From assembly GCA_014529385.2 (NCBI GenBank), contig CM043955.1, positions 149,621,640-149,685,639 on the forward strand: a stretch of 64,000 nt of DNA, written 5' to 3'. The number at the start of each line of letters is the position of its first letter. The stretch's first letter is position 1. Position numbers and translations under genes: made by a program. The DNA comes from Adiantum capillus-veneris. Taxonomy: Eukaryota; Streptophyta; Polypodiopsida; Polypodiales; Pteridaceae. Below are positions 21,399 through 31,288 of this stretch, one piece after another. The notes beneath the pieces were generated by a model. The model saw only the letters and a program-made list of their open reading frames with translations, made no database searches and was not told the origin of the DNA.

Positions 21399-21414
21399 CT
21401 CCCCCCTTCCTTGG
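21399..21414 (-). other. G2 polypurine tract
   Basis: CCAAGGAAGGGGGGAG on the minus strand directly precedes TGTTTGTGG. Same position and style as the PPT at 364-376. Confidence 0.7.
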
Positions 21415-21419
21415 GTAGA

Positions 21420-22080
21420 TCATACCGTTTGAAATGATGTCGTCACCCTTTGAAACCAGTTGTTCCAAGTTGTTATAGGTGAAGATTTTTGCCAGTAGTT
21501 TTCTATTACCTTAGGTGGCTCGTCAGGTTGCAAGGGTGGTAAGGTACTCTCCCAGGATCGAACTTGAAGTGGTTCATCAGGTGATTCTTGAACACTGGAA
21601 GGTGTGGATTCCTTTGTAGCTTCATGGAGGTCCACTATTATAGGTGGAGGCTGTGTAGAAGCTTTTACCTCTATGGATGTATTACATGAGGAGCTAGAAG
21701 CTTCATGTAACTCCCCCCTTCCTGAGCTAGGTGGAATAAATTGGTTTTGCCTTGGAGCCCAAAGTAGCTCTGGACTAGGTGTGTAGCATTCTGTGATCTT
21801 TCCCTTCCCACGATCTGCCATTGGCTTTAGCGTTACACTGTTTGACTCATATGGGTTTGTTGTCGATAGGGAAGGACACATTTTACGTTTAGGTACCCAG
21901 ATTTGCTCATTTCCATCATAGTAGCCTTGGGATTTTAATAGTCGTTTTGGAATCCATCGTGATTTGGTCTTGACTCTCCAAGAGCGCGCTCTTGGTTTTC
22001 CAGGGGAATTTTTTCTTGGAATGGATGGGAGGGTTGAGGTAGTTGAAGGTAAGGCCTTGGGGACCCATTGATATGTACTC
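21420..22080 (-). CDS. G2 Trp-x-Pro-Lys repeat tail
   Basis: An open frame after the integrase stop encodes YQWVPKAL, SRWIPKRLL, EQIWVPKRKM and LLWAPRQNQF spaced by Ser/Pro/Lys-rich linkers, then a Ser/Thr-rich and acidic tail (PDEPLQVRSWESTLPPLQPDEPP) and KSSPITTWNNWFQRV. It is the counterpart of 7665-8297 in G1. In G1 the repeat follows a second protease-like domain; in G2 it follows integrase directly. The beginning is in another frame from the integrase end, so the junction is either a frameshift or a separate ORF. Function unknown. Confidence 0.6.
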
Positions 22081-23640
22081 TTAGGTCGTGCAGGTTGAGT
22101 ACTTGCAATGGCTAGCGAACCACTTCTTTCTCCTATCCTTCTCCACTAGAGCATTTCGCACAGCTAATTGCCTCTCTTCATCTAGCTTTTCCAGGATATA
22201 TAATCGCTCCACTAAGGGGTTACCATCCCAACCTTCTTGAGAAGCTACTCGAAGACTAGGAATGACAAACTCCCATGGCATAACTGCTTCTTGGCCATAC
22301 ACCATCTTAAACGGTGTGCAATTAATAGCAACTTTATACGCAGTACAATAAGCCCATAAAGCTGATGTAAGCTTTAGGTCCCAATCAGTGCGATGAGCCT
22401 CGACTGTCTTTGTCAAAATGGAGATGAGAGTTTTGTTGGTACTCTCAGCTTGGCCATTTGCTTGGGGATAATAGGGTGTAGACTTGTGGTGAGATATCAT
22501 GAAGTTTGATGAGAGTTCTTTTATTACTTCATTTATAAAATGAGTTCCATTGTCACTCACAAGTTCAAAGGGGCATCCAAAACGTGTGATAATGTTCTCA
22601 AAGAGGAACTTAGTTGTTGTTTTTGCATCCGCCTTTCGTGTTGCTTTTGCTTCAGCCCATTTGGTTACATAGTCGGTAGCCACAATGATATATCGTGATT
22701 GCGTGTTACGTGCAGCCGGACTAATCGGTCCTACAAAGTCTAAGCCCCACTTTTCAAATGGTTGGGTTACCTTGATGGGATGTAGAGGCATCCTATCCCT
22801 TATTTGTGGCTTCTTGAAGCATTGGCATTCATCACATCCCTTTGCAAAAAGTGATGCATCCTTAAACAGAGTGGGCCACGAATAGCCTGACTGTAAGATC
22901 TTTCGGGCAGTCAACTTTCCTGAAAAGTGACCACCAGCTACGCCCATGTGTGCCTCTTGTAGAATATATAAATACTCATCCTCGCAGGCACAGCGTCTAA
23001 GAACATCATCTTTTCCTCTCTTATAGAGAGTTCCAGCCAGTAAGCAATAGGGTTCGCATTCCTTGATTAATTTTTGAGCTATATCTTTTCGCAGCTCTTT
23101 GGGTGGAAAACCATTAACTAAGAAGTTAACAATCTTTTCAATCCATTCAGGCATTGTCTCAACAATGAACAAAGGAGTATCAGGAAATTCATCATCAACC
23201 CCCGTAGGAGCTTCGCCATTAGGGATACGAGATAAATGATCCGCCATGACATGTTTCCTCCCAGGCCTCACAACAACGGTGAAGTCAAACTCAAGAAGAA
23301 TTAACAACCATCGTGTAATTCGACCCGTGGAACACGGCTTGTTTACCAAATATAGCAATGCTTGATGATCAACATAAAACACAAACTTGGTAGCAAGAAG
23401 GTAATAGCGAAATTTCTTTACTGCGTAAATCATAGCTAGACCTTCGCGCTCTGTAGTAGTGTAGTTCATCTCCTCATCATTTAATTGGCGACTTGCAAAG
23501 CTAATAGGGTAGTCCAATTTATGTTCTCCTGGTTGAGTTAGAACACACCCAATAGAAAAATTTGATGCATCAATATGCACATGAAAAGGTACATTCCAAT
23601 CAGGTGTTCGCAGGATTGGAGCACTTGTTAGGGCCTTCTT
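22081..23640 (-). CDS. G2 RNase H and integrase
   Basis: RNase H carries VHIDASNFSIGCVL, NYTTTEREGLAMIYAVKKF, FYVDHQALLYLVNKP and ADHLSRIPNG. Integrase has one H2C2 module (EAHMGVAGGHFS .. GCDECQ), the core with Asp in WGLDFVGPIS, Asp in VSDNGTHF and Glu in QANGQAESTNK, and the C-terminal LALRVASQEGW/LEKLDEERQLAVRNALVEKDRRKKWF part. The full DDE triad is visible. The frame is the same as RT upstream, separated by a TAG at about 23673. The frame ends KYSTCTT soon after the core, without the VGDYVLV..GMGPFVI C-terminal domain of G1, probably because of a frameshift near 22090. Confidence 0.9.
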   Translation of the reverse strand, partial: KKALTSAPILRTPDWNVPFHVHIDASNFSIGCVLTQPGEHKLDYPISFASRQLNDEEMNYTTTEREGLAMIYAVKKFRYYLLATKFVFYVDHQALLYLVNKPCSTGRITRWLLILLEFDFTVVVRPGRKHVMADHLSRIPNGEAPTGVDDEFPDTPLFIVETMPEWIEKIVNFLVNGFPPKELRKDIAQKLIKECEPYCLLAGTLYKRGKDDVLRRCACEDEYLYILQEAHMGVAGGHFSGKLTARKILQSGYSWPTLFKDASLFAKGCDECQCFKKPQIRDRMPLHPIKVTQPFEKWGLDFVGPISPAARNTQSRYIIVATDYVTKWAEAKATRKADAKTTTKFLFENIITRFGCPFELVSDNGTHFINEVIKELSSNFMISHHKSTPYYPQANGQAESTNKTLISILTKTVEAHRTDWDLKLTSALWAYCTAYKVAINCTPFKMVYGQEAVMPWEFVIPSLRVASQEGWDGNPLVERLYILEKLDEERQLAVRNALVEKDRRKKWFASHCKYSTCTT

Positions 23641-25734
23641 TAATAACTCATAAGATTGATGACATTCTTCTGTCTAGTGAAACTCGATAAGAAGCTTGTA
23701 CAATGGACGCGCTATCTCGGCAAAGTTTAAAATAAACCTTCGATAATAACCAACATGGCCCATAAATCTTTGAACTACTTTATAGTTCGTAGGTGGTGGC
23801 AAATCGGCAATGGCTTTAATCTTACTCTCATCTATGGATATCCCGTTCTTGGACACTATATGCCCTAGAATGACTCCATGCTTAACCCAAAATTGGCATT
23901 TGAAAGGGTTCAATGAGATGCGATAAAATCTGCACCTTTCAAATATTTTTCGTAGATATAACAAATGCTTCTCCCAAGAAGAATAAACACAAAGGTTGTC
24001 TAGGAAAGCTTCACAAAACTCCCTTAGAAATTCTTTAAACGCAGTGTTTATTAATCATTGGAATGTAGCAGGGGCATTTGTTAAGCTAAAAGCCATAACA
24101 CGAAATGCAAACACTCCAAACTCTGTGATAAAAGCAGTTTTAGCTTGGTCCTCTAATGCAATTGTGATTTGATTGTAACCAGAGTACCCATCTAAAAAGC
24201 TATAAGCTTCCTTGCCCGCAACTCTCTCAAGCACATGTTCTGAATATGGCAAGGGATAATGATCTCTCCTAGTAGCTGCATTAACTTTCTTGAGGTCCAC
24301 GCACACTCTTAGTTTTCCATTCTTTTTTGGCACAATGACTATTGGAGAAACCCATTCTGAGTGCTCAATAGGGTATATGAATCCACATTGGATAAGTTTT
24401 TCAATCTCCTCTTGTACAATTTTGGCGTACTTAGGATTCATTGGATAGGGTCGTTGCTGGACGGGTTTAGCAATGTTGATCATGGGAATTGTATGTTGCA
24501 CCACAGAAGGTGGAACGCCCTTCATGTCATGATATGTCCAAGCAAAGATATCCTTGTATTCCTTGAGGAGCTCCTTAAGTATAGCCTCTTCAATTTCGGT
24601 AAGGTCTTGAGCAATAAAGACTGGTTTAGACTCCTCACCTGGTTCTGCTAATTCTATCTCTTCAACTACCGCTAGACCATCATAGACTCCACTACTTCCA
24701 TTGGTAGGTATTCGTTGGGCTTTGGCATACACAACCTTTCGCTCCCTCGTGGTATAAGATTTAAAATGTTCAGGAGCCGTATGTAAGTCAGCAGGCTCTT
24801 GTCCTGACGGAGACCTTTCTTTTAGTTCTGCCTCCTTTTGTTGTTGTGCTAACTCTCGGTTTTGACGTCTTCTTACAGTTCGACTCAATTTCGGCTCTGT
24901 AACCTCCAATTGAGCGAGGTCAATGGGTCGCGGGCTGCACCACATGACACTCTGGAGATGTTCACCCCAATTGTCTACTAGCTTTCGATGAGCATCACAT
25001 GCCCCTAGATAGCTAAGCCATTCTGCAGTAGATCTTTCCTTGTTTATCCTAGCTCTCACATTTGCTCGATATCGTCGTCTCTTATATGACCTTTGTTTCT
25101 TGTTAAGGTTTTGATTTTGGTAAATGTTTGAACTCAACTCGCCTGATAGGTCTTCACTTGTATCTTCTTCACTCTCATATAAATTACCATAGATGGTTGT
25201 ACTAGGCCTTGAGTGTTCAGTTTCTATACTTGGTTCACTCGATGTTTCCTCAGGTTCTGAATCCATTTCTCCCTGAGATTCCGTTTTTGATGTGTATTGG
25301 CCTGAAGCCTTTGAGGAATCATCGGTTTCACTCTCAGGTAGGTGTGCCTCTTTCTTATCATCGGATGTTACATGCGTTACACCTAACATGTTTACTGGTG
25401 CAATGTGTGGTATCTCTTCCCCATCTGGTGTTACCCAGGTTGTTCCTCTAGCTCCCCATGTATCTATAGTTGCCGCTAGGTGTACCCAATCGACATTGTC
25501 TGACTCAGCCATTCCGGGTAGGATATCCATATAAGGAGAGTTCTCCCCAATATCCGTGTCTTCGTTACACGTGTAACAATACTGTAATAGAGCTGAGTGA
25601 ATTGTTGTGTGTGATCGATTATCAATGATGAATTTATTTCCTAGAGGATGCGTTCGACCACTTAAAAGATCAACTCGAATGACAGAGTCTTGGAACTGTA
25701 AGTAGACGTGGTTTTTGGACCAGTCATGCACCAT
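23641..25734 (-). pseudogene. G2 post-protease linker and reverse transcriptase (catalytic motif lost)
   Basis: The frame starts in the end of the protease (VHDWSKNHVYL), passes a long acidic Ser/Glu linker and the motif YIFAWTYHDMKGV-like (KDIFAWTYHDMKGV), then RT: QRPYPMNPKYAKIVQEEIEK, VIVPKKNGKLRVCVDLKKVN, HYPLPYSEHVLERVAGK, FLDGYSGYNQITIALEDQ, TNAPATFQ. A stop at about 24052 interrupts. Beyond it the catalytic box reads FLDN (plus 23995-24006) instead of YMDD, so the second metal-binding Asp is Asn. The thumb VILGHIVSKNGISIDESK, PPTNYKVVQRFMGHVGYYRRFI ends at a second stop at about 23673. Confidence 0.9.
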
Positions 25735-25990
25735 TTTTGCTCCCTCATGAATGGACGCCCTAAGATCATCTCAAATGACATAGGATGCTTGGAAAAATCC
25801 ATAACAATGAAAGTTTGCCTTACCTTGTGTCCCAAGACCTTGATCCTGAGATCCTTTAGCATTCCAATAGGCGTAACAATAGATCCATTAGCCATATTTA
25901 CCACTACGCTTGTGGCTTCAAGGTGAGGTCTCCCCATAGACTCCCAACAACTCTTTGTCACCATGATGACTCCCGCACCACCGTCAAGGA
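25662..25990 (-). pseudogene. G2 protease
   Basis: A retropepsin-like segment begins GVLDGGAGVIMVTK, with the active site DGGA rather than DSGA or DTGA. It continues through VVVNMANGSIV, VRQTFIVMDF and EMILGRPFMREQKW, the closing ILGRPF strand. The frame differs from gag by one and from the RT frame by one, so frameshifts lie near 25984 and 25700. No zinc knuckle is visible between gag and this domain, unlike in G1 and B. Confidence 0.8.
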
Positions 25991-26829
25991 CCCCCTTTAC
26001 AGTTAATTGGCTTTATCTTCATTGGCTCATGCCCTGACGCTTGCGAGCTACTAGACTTCGGCTCGGCAGACACTCTTTCTCCTGCAATCATTAAAGTATC
26101 CTCCAATTGGATTGCATTCATGGTGACTGCTTCCCAAGTAGTGATACCTCTAATGACTAGGCCATCATACATACTTTCATGTCGTAGTCCCCTAATGAAT
26201 CTATCGAGAAATTGATTGTTGTTGAATCGCTCGTTTGGATTGCATCGAGAATTCAAATTCTTTAGGCGATTAATGAAGTCTCTCACGGATTCACCTTCTT
26301 CTCGTTGGGCTTTCTGGAGCTGAGAGGCTACACCCCAAAGTACTCCCTCTCGTATGTATTCTTTTAAGAACAGTCTCCTAAGAGTAGAGTAGATCGTTTT
26401 CTCTTCTACTCTTAAGGTTCTATACCAATCTCCAGCCTTTCCGCTTAGGGTCAAACTCAAAGCCTTACACTTATGTAGCTCATTGTGCTCTTCCAAGGAA
26501 TCGCACACATATTCAAAGACTTCCATATGATTTCTAGCATCTCCATCTCCACTGAATTTCTGTGTGAGCTTAGCTACTTGAACTGCCTTGCTCCTAGGCT
26601 CTCTATCAGGTGCACTACGCATGTTTTCCGCAATCGAGCGACCGATAGTTTGAGCAAATGCTGCCAAATCTCCTATTTGAGCAGGTATAGTGGGTGTATG
26701 TGCTCCTGGAACCACATGTGAGATGGGAGTTGGCCTTGGCCTTGGCATACGCGTGGCTCTTGGGTCCCATATTTCATATGGTGGTGTACCAGACGGTGGT
26801 CCAAAGTTTACAGGCGTGGCCCTAGGCAT
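25984..26829 (-). CDS. G2 gag capsid region
   Basis: A Retrotrans_gag-type domain is clear: VAKLTQKFSGDGDARNHMEVFEYV, KCKALSLTLSGKAGDWYRTL, LRRLFLKEYI, LQKAQREEGESVRDFINRLKNL, FLDRFIRGLRHESMYDGLV. The start of this frame (PRATPVNFGPPSG) continues the Pro-rich segment of the preceding frame after a shift near 26815. Gag packages the RNA in cytoplasmic particles. The region ends at INCKGGP, where the frame runs out at the protease junction. Confidence 0.85.
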   Translation of the reverse strand: MPRATPVNFGPPSGTPPYEIWDPRATRMPRPRPTPISHVVPGAHTPTIPAQIGDLAAFAQTIGRSIAENMRSAPDREPRSKAVQVAKLTQKFSGDGDARNHMEVFEYVCDSLEEHNELHKCKALSLTLSGKAGDWYRTLRVEEKTIYSTLRRLFLKEYIREGVLWGVASQLQKAQREEGESVRDFINRLKNLNSRCNPNERFNNNQFLDRFIRGLRHESMYDGLVIRGITTWEAVTMNAIQLEDTLMIAGERVSAEPKSSSSQASGHEPMKIKPINCKGGP

Positions 26830-28238
26830 AGGGGGTGCATGTTATTATTAAATGGAATGGCTCCACTTGTATAAGAGCTTGGATAATGCCATTGTGGATT
26901 GTAAGCTCTTGGAATAATCGGAGGTGTAGGAGCTACATAAGGCTGAGGTACGACAGGTGCACATGATTGATACATACATGTAGGTATAGTTGGGGGCACT
27001 CTGCTACTAGGCATCGGCGCAGTGTTAACAAATGAACTCCATGGTGTACTTCTTGTCATGCTCACCACTGGGATATGCATGGTAGCCGTAGTGTCATTAA
27101 GAGAAAGATGAGGTAGATCTGGGAAGGTAAAGCTGCCACTTGTGGGCCCAGATTGTACTGAGGCTCCTGGCGAAACAACATATGGAGGATCAATGGGGCT
27201 CACTGAGGGAGTCTCGATTTGTGATAGGGTTGGTTGGTTGGCCTTTCCCGTATCCAAGAATCTCATTAGGCCTGTTGAAGGCATGTTGATCCTTGTGTTC
27301 TGTCTTTCTAACTCAACAATCCTATGGAGGACATCACAGACTTTCTGTTGTTGCTCATCTATGCTAGTAGCACCCGATGTGGATTGTAGAACGTCTAACC
27401 AACCCACATGATAGGTGTGTCCTGTGTACCGATCAGTTAAAGCTTCTGCTTGTAGGTCATACCCCCAATTTTCGTTTAGGAATATCCCATCTAGGCCTGG
27501 CGTGCTGGAGGTTTCCCTCCAAGTGGAAGCATTATTGCTCCCCATCGCTTGCCCCTCCGTGACTGCTACCTTGGGAGCACTCGGTTGCTCGGCTGGCATG
27601 ATTGTTGTCATAGGAGCCTTTGCTTTTAGGGCTCGACTTTGTTCTAGCCTTCATAGGTTCTCAATTTCCCTCTCCCTTGTTGCTTGCATATAGCGTTAGA
27701 TCTCTTGTACTTCGGCAAGACTCCTACCATTGGGTAGTAGAACCTCAGAGGGAGATATTCCTAAAGGATCAGGAGGTACAGTGGATGGAACATTCACATG
27801 CACACTCTCAAGAAGCACAGGGTCTATTTTACGCATGAATGATGACTTTACTTCCCCACTCCCTTCATTTATTTCATTAACCGCATGTTCGGAGCGAGTA
27901 GCTCTACTAAGGGTCTCTTTTAAGCGGCTAAACACGCTAGACCCGGGCCGTGGGCCCATGGCATGCATGTCTTGACTTGAACTATCAGGGTTTGGTGTAG
28001 GATACCCCTCCATGACTTCGTAGTCAGAGGAAGAATCACTAGACACGATATGAGGATCTTGGGTCGCACTACCTTGAGTCCCGGCCGAAGGTCCAGAACC
28101 TAGGGTGGAGGAATAATGTGTGCCCGCGTAAATGGAGGCACTACCAATATGCTTGTTCTCTAACACTCGTCCAGAGCATAGGTTCATATGACTTGGATCC
28201 CCTAGAAGTGTCAGTGAGTGCCCGTGCAGGTTGCTCAC
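26808..28238 (-). pseudogene. G2 gag N-terminal region
   Basis: A single frame from the ATG at 28238 (MSNLHGHSLTLLGDPSHMNL) to 26808, interrupted by stops near 27693 and 27650. It is low in complexity: Ser/Pro/Thr/Gly-rich segments, a short charged helix (SRLKETLSRATRSEHAVNEI), a possible second helix (VCDVLHRIVELERQNTRI), and a Pro/Tyr-rich C-terminal part (PRAYNPQWHYPSSY). It lacks the KIYKDGMDRY domain of G1/B gag. The role is inferred from position ahead of capsid. Confidence 0.65.
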
Positions 28239-29193
28239 CTAGTAATTTTGGGTGTTTTGCAACCCAAGTCTTTTCTTATTTATTTATTTTTTGATTTTTT
28301 GGTCCTTTTTTTCTGACCCAACTATAGAATAGAACGTATGATAGCTCAAAACGAGCGTCTCCGTCAGAGGGACGTGTCGTGCTTTACAGCCCTCCGTTTG
28401 GTCACTTTATGCCCTCGGAATCCCTAAAACCGTCAATTTCTAGTAGGGAACTAGGCCCAAATTAGAAAGTCTAAGGGTGCAAGTGGGAAGAGAAGGGAGG
28501 AGAGTGGAGGACTTGCCCCACATGCTCTCATTCCCTCTTGAGGGGTCAGGGTATATATATAAGAGTGAGTCTAGTATATATCATAAGACTGAGGACTGAG
28601 GCCTGGGCTTGGGCTTGGGCTTGGGTCAAAATTTTCGTGTAGCCCCCAGTCACTCTTTCTTTTTTTTTTTTTTGAGGCGACGACCGCGTGCGGTTTAGAT
28701 GACCCTTTCTTGGCCACACACACTGTCAACACCTACCTAACCTCTCTGTCAACAGCTCACAGACAACTCACTACCTTATCTACTTACTAACGGTGCTGCT
28801 AACCACTAACTAATCTGTTAACCACTCTGCTAACTGCTTACTGACAGTGGGCTAATTGTCCACCTACTTCCTCTCTCACTACCTTACTGTGCAAAGACTG
28901 TGTGCAGGCAAACCTTGACAGAAAACTGTGTACAGACTGTGTGCAAACAGAAATTGCTAACTGTCTACCTACTTATTCATTCACTGCGAACAAGCTAACG
29001 ACTAGTAATTGTGCAAAGACTGTGTGCAAACAGAAAACACAACATTATGCAGAAATCACAGAACTTGCAGACAATACAGAAATTAACAACTTGCAGAAAA
29101 ATAATTCATTCCTCTTCCTGTTCCTCTTTTTTCCTACTACAAACAACTCATAGGAGAAGCACAAGGTGCCTCTTGGGCTTAGTGCAGGGCGAT
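28239..29193. other. G2 leader
   Basis: About 950 bases between PBS and gag, non-coding. It has a short tandem GGGCTT run (about 28605-28626), a T-run near 28660-28674, a GTATATATATAAG motif near 28550, and repeats of a GCAAAGACTGTGTGCA/CAAACAGAAA motif between 28889 and 29040. Confidence 0.6.
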
Positions 29194-29211
29194 TCCCCGG
29201 CAGCGGCGCCA
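29194..29211 (-). other. G2 primer-binding site (tRNA-Asp-like)
   Basis: The minus strand reads TGGCGCCGCTGCCGGGGA, identical to the G1 PBS, four bases after the LTR end (ACACA, then TTTT). Confidence 0.85.
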
Positions 29212-29215
29212 AAAA

Positions 29216-29483
29216 TGTGTGCTCCTTGCCGCACTGTCGAAGCAAGGGACTTTCCTAACACTGTGTGCGAGCCACAGACGGCTCCAATCACACAACTAGC
29301 TTAACTAGTAAGCTCAAAAGAGGGCAATGGTGTGTCACTCACCGCTCTATGCTCCTGCCGTGGAGGATTCCTCGCCGCGAAGAAGAAGGAGACGCCGCTA
29401 CGTCGCGCTCAACCGCTTCACCGCCGTCGTGCCGCCGCAATGCTCGATCGCACTCTCTCTCTCTCTCTCTCTCTCTCTGGCAG
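29216..29483 (-). repeat. truncated G2 5' LTR
   Basis: The LTR end next to the PBS reads TGTGTGCTCC in plus orientation. It is GC-rich (CGCCGCTACG.. region) and contains a CT run at about 29451-29478. Beyond about 29483 the sequence changes to the tail of a plus-strand element, so only the R/U5 side of the LTR remains. Confidence 0.65.
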
Positions 29484-29681
29484 ACAAAGATTTTTGGGAC
29501 AGTGATCAACAATTTGACATCAAGGTTTGTTGGCTATTCTGCCATCGAACTTAAAAACAAAGTCACTATTCAGTTTTTGCAAATCCTTGACAAAGAAAGA
29601 CGCATCAGATATGAGAAAGCTCTACATGCACTTAAAGACCGCCTCGCCAACTGTCAACCTGAAGACTACTTTAGTCCATGA
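29484..29681 (+). pseudogene. C-terminal ORF fragment of a plus-strand LTR element
   Basis: An open frame ends KNKVTIQFLQILDKERRI, YEKALHALKDRLANCQPEDYFSP and a stop, about 25 bases before a polypurine tract. Position and charge suggest the C-terminal end of a retrotransposon polyprotein, but no diagnostic domain is left. The 5' part is missing at the junction with the G2 LTR. Confidence 0.4.
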
Positions 29682-29706
29682 AACTGTGTCAAGGGACGAC
29701 ACAGTT

Positions 29707-29720
29707 GAGGAGGGGGGGAA
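29707..29720 (+). other. polypurine tract of the plus-strand element
   Basis: GAGGAGGGGGGGAA directly precedes TGTTAGCAGC, the inferred start of a 3' LTR. Confidence 0.65.
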
Positions 29721-30078
29721 TGTTAGCAGCAAGCTAACCCATGTAACATTTTTTGGGAGTTTTATTGTAAAAACACTAATTCTTTTGATAAATCGAGAAT
29801 ATTGTAACTCCTATTTTCCAGGTGGATATTGTAATCAATGAGCCGGGGCTATAAGCTTCCAGATTGTATCAACTTATCTTTAGTTAGAGCTTCCAGATTA
29901 TAGATTTTTGACCAAAGAAACCTTGGCTAAGGTATAAATGCCAATTTTTGTAAGTTATTTTCAAGTTTTGGATAATAGAAACACAGCGTGAGCTAACGGC
30001 GCTCACTTCTCTCCTTCTCGTGCTTCTTGCTCTCTTCTTGATTGTCACATTGTAGTGACGTCTGTTGCATTACAATCG
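29721..30078 (+). repeat. putative LTR of a plus-strand element
   Basis: Starts TGTTAGCAGC after a PPT. It contains a TATA-like GGTATAAATGCC near 29930 followed by a pyrimidine-rich stretch (CTTCTCTCCTTCTCG), as in R of plant LTRs. The end is not certain; no second copy is in the window. A TGGCGTCCCCGACCCGC sequence at about 30131 resembles a primer-binding site, which raises the possibility that this is also the 5' LTR of the following unit. Confidence 0.45.
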
Positions 30079-31288
30079 TAGGTAAGAGCTCTACGCATTG
30101 ATGTAACTATATCATGGTAAAATGTAGCTTTTGGCGTCCCCGACCCGCGGCCCCGCGGCCTAATTTCATCATAAGTAGGAATTTAAGCCAAGGAATTAAA
30201 AAGTAAGCATAAGCGGGGTATTGGGGCATGATTGCTAAGCATTTAGATGCATTCAAGGTCAAAAACAACTAGGTCAAAAATTCACCCTGCTGTTAATAAT
30301 CGCGATTTTTGCACTTCATCAAAAGTGGAATTTGAGACCATAAGTGTAAGGTTTCCAGTTTCTGAAACCTTAAAAAATTGTACAAAACTTGTAAATAAAA
30401 TTGAAAATCACTGATGAATGATTCAATCATGGCTGATATTGGTATTTTTGGAATCATAAGCAGAGCATTACTATGGTTAGTAATTTTCAGAATCAGAATC
30501 TGATAAAAACTGAAAAAGTTACGGGCACTGAAAGGTTTCACTAGGAATTCAATTAGTTAATAAAATTTGGATGGTTTCAATAATTATTATGAACAAAGAC
30601 TTTCTTATCCTAAGGTTCTAGAATTAACTGATATTCCAATTTTCATCATTAGAAATCAGTAAAATCAAACAAAATCGATTCTGAAAGATGTGGGGGCAGT
30701 GTGGAGCTGAGGGGAACCTGCCAAAGACTGATATAGCAGCAGTTGGCGCCATCTTGAAGCTGTGGGCCTGCTTGAGGTGTCAAAACCTGCTAGGAACTGC
30801 CCGGGGCCCAGAAAAACTATAAAAATACCCGCTTCCCTTCATAAAAATTTAGACTCGGAGCCTTGACACACTCTCTCTCATCTAGAGAGACCGCTACGTA
30901 GAAATCACTAGAATTTAAGCTCTAGTTGATTAAATTAAACGGTAATTGGCCTAATCCTTCTTAATTAGCAAGGCTAGATTAACCTATTTTTTTAATAAAT
31001 TAAAGATTAGGCATATGTATACTCTCTGTTGAATGTTGTAATTAAGCTTAGGGTTATTAAGATAATTAATGATTATATCATGTTAGGACTGAAATTGTCC
31101 ATATTAACCATAAATTAATGGGAATTATAATAATTAAGTTTAGATTATGTTGACATAATTATCAGAGCTGCATTGGACTCTCATTAAGCTAGGAAAATTA
31201 TCTTATAATTTTCAGAGTAATTTTCATAATTAAATTGGTAGAATTACACTGTGTTCTAGAGAAAAATAAAGGGGAAAATAATCAAATC
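30079..31288. other. non-coding stretch with plus-strand promoter
   Basis: AT-rich sequence without a credible gene. Near 30812-30825 is a TATA-type CTATAAAAATACC, followed about 30 bases later by ACACTCTCTCTCATC and an AT-rich leader, as expected for a plus-strand transcript into the array and ORFs to the right. A CCCGACCCGCGGCCCCGCGG GC-rich block lies at about 30138-30160. Confidence 0.5.
30812..30825 (+). promoter_or_regulatory. TATA-like promoter motif
   Basis: ACTATAAAAATACC followed by a CT-rich initiator-like region at about 30865. It would transcribe rightwards through the tandem array to the ORFs at 33110-36100. Motif-based only. Confidence 0.4.

Larger units (their letters stand above)
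21398..29483 (-). mobile_element. G2: truncated Ty3/gypsy retrotransposon
   Basis: Minus-strand gypsy element with PBS at 29194-29211, leader, gag, protease, RT, RNase H, integrase, Trp-repeat tail and PPT. Its 5' LTR is cut at about 29483, where unrelated plus-strand element sequence begins, and the 3' LTR is only partly recognisable, so no LTR pair or target duplication can be shown. It shares the PBS with G1 but is a different family. It has a single H2C2 module, and I see neither a second protease, palindromes nor a zinc knuckle. Coding damage is light: two stops and three frame changes over about 6 kb. Confidence 0.85.
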
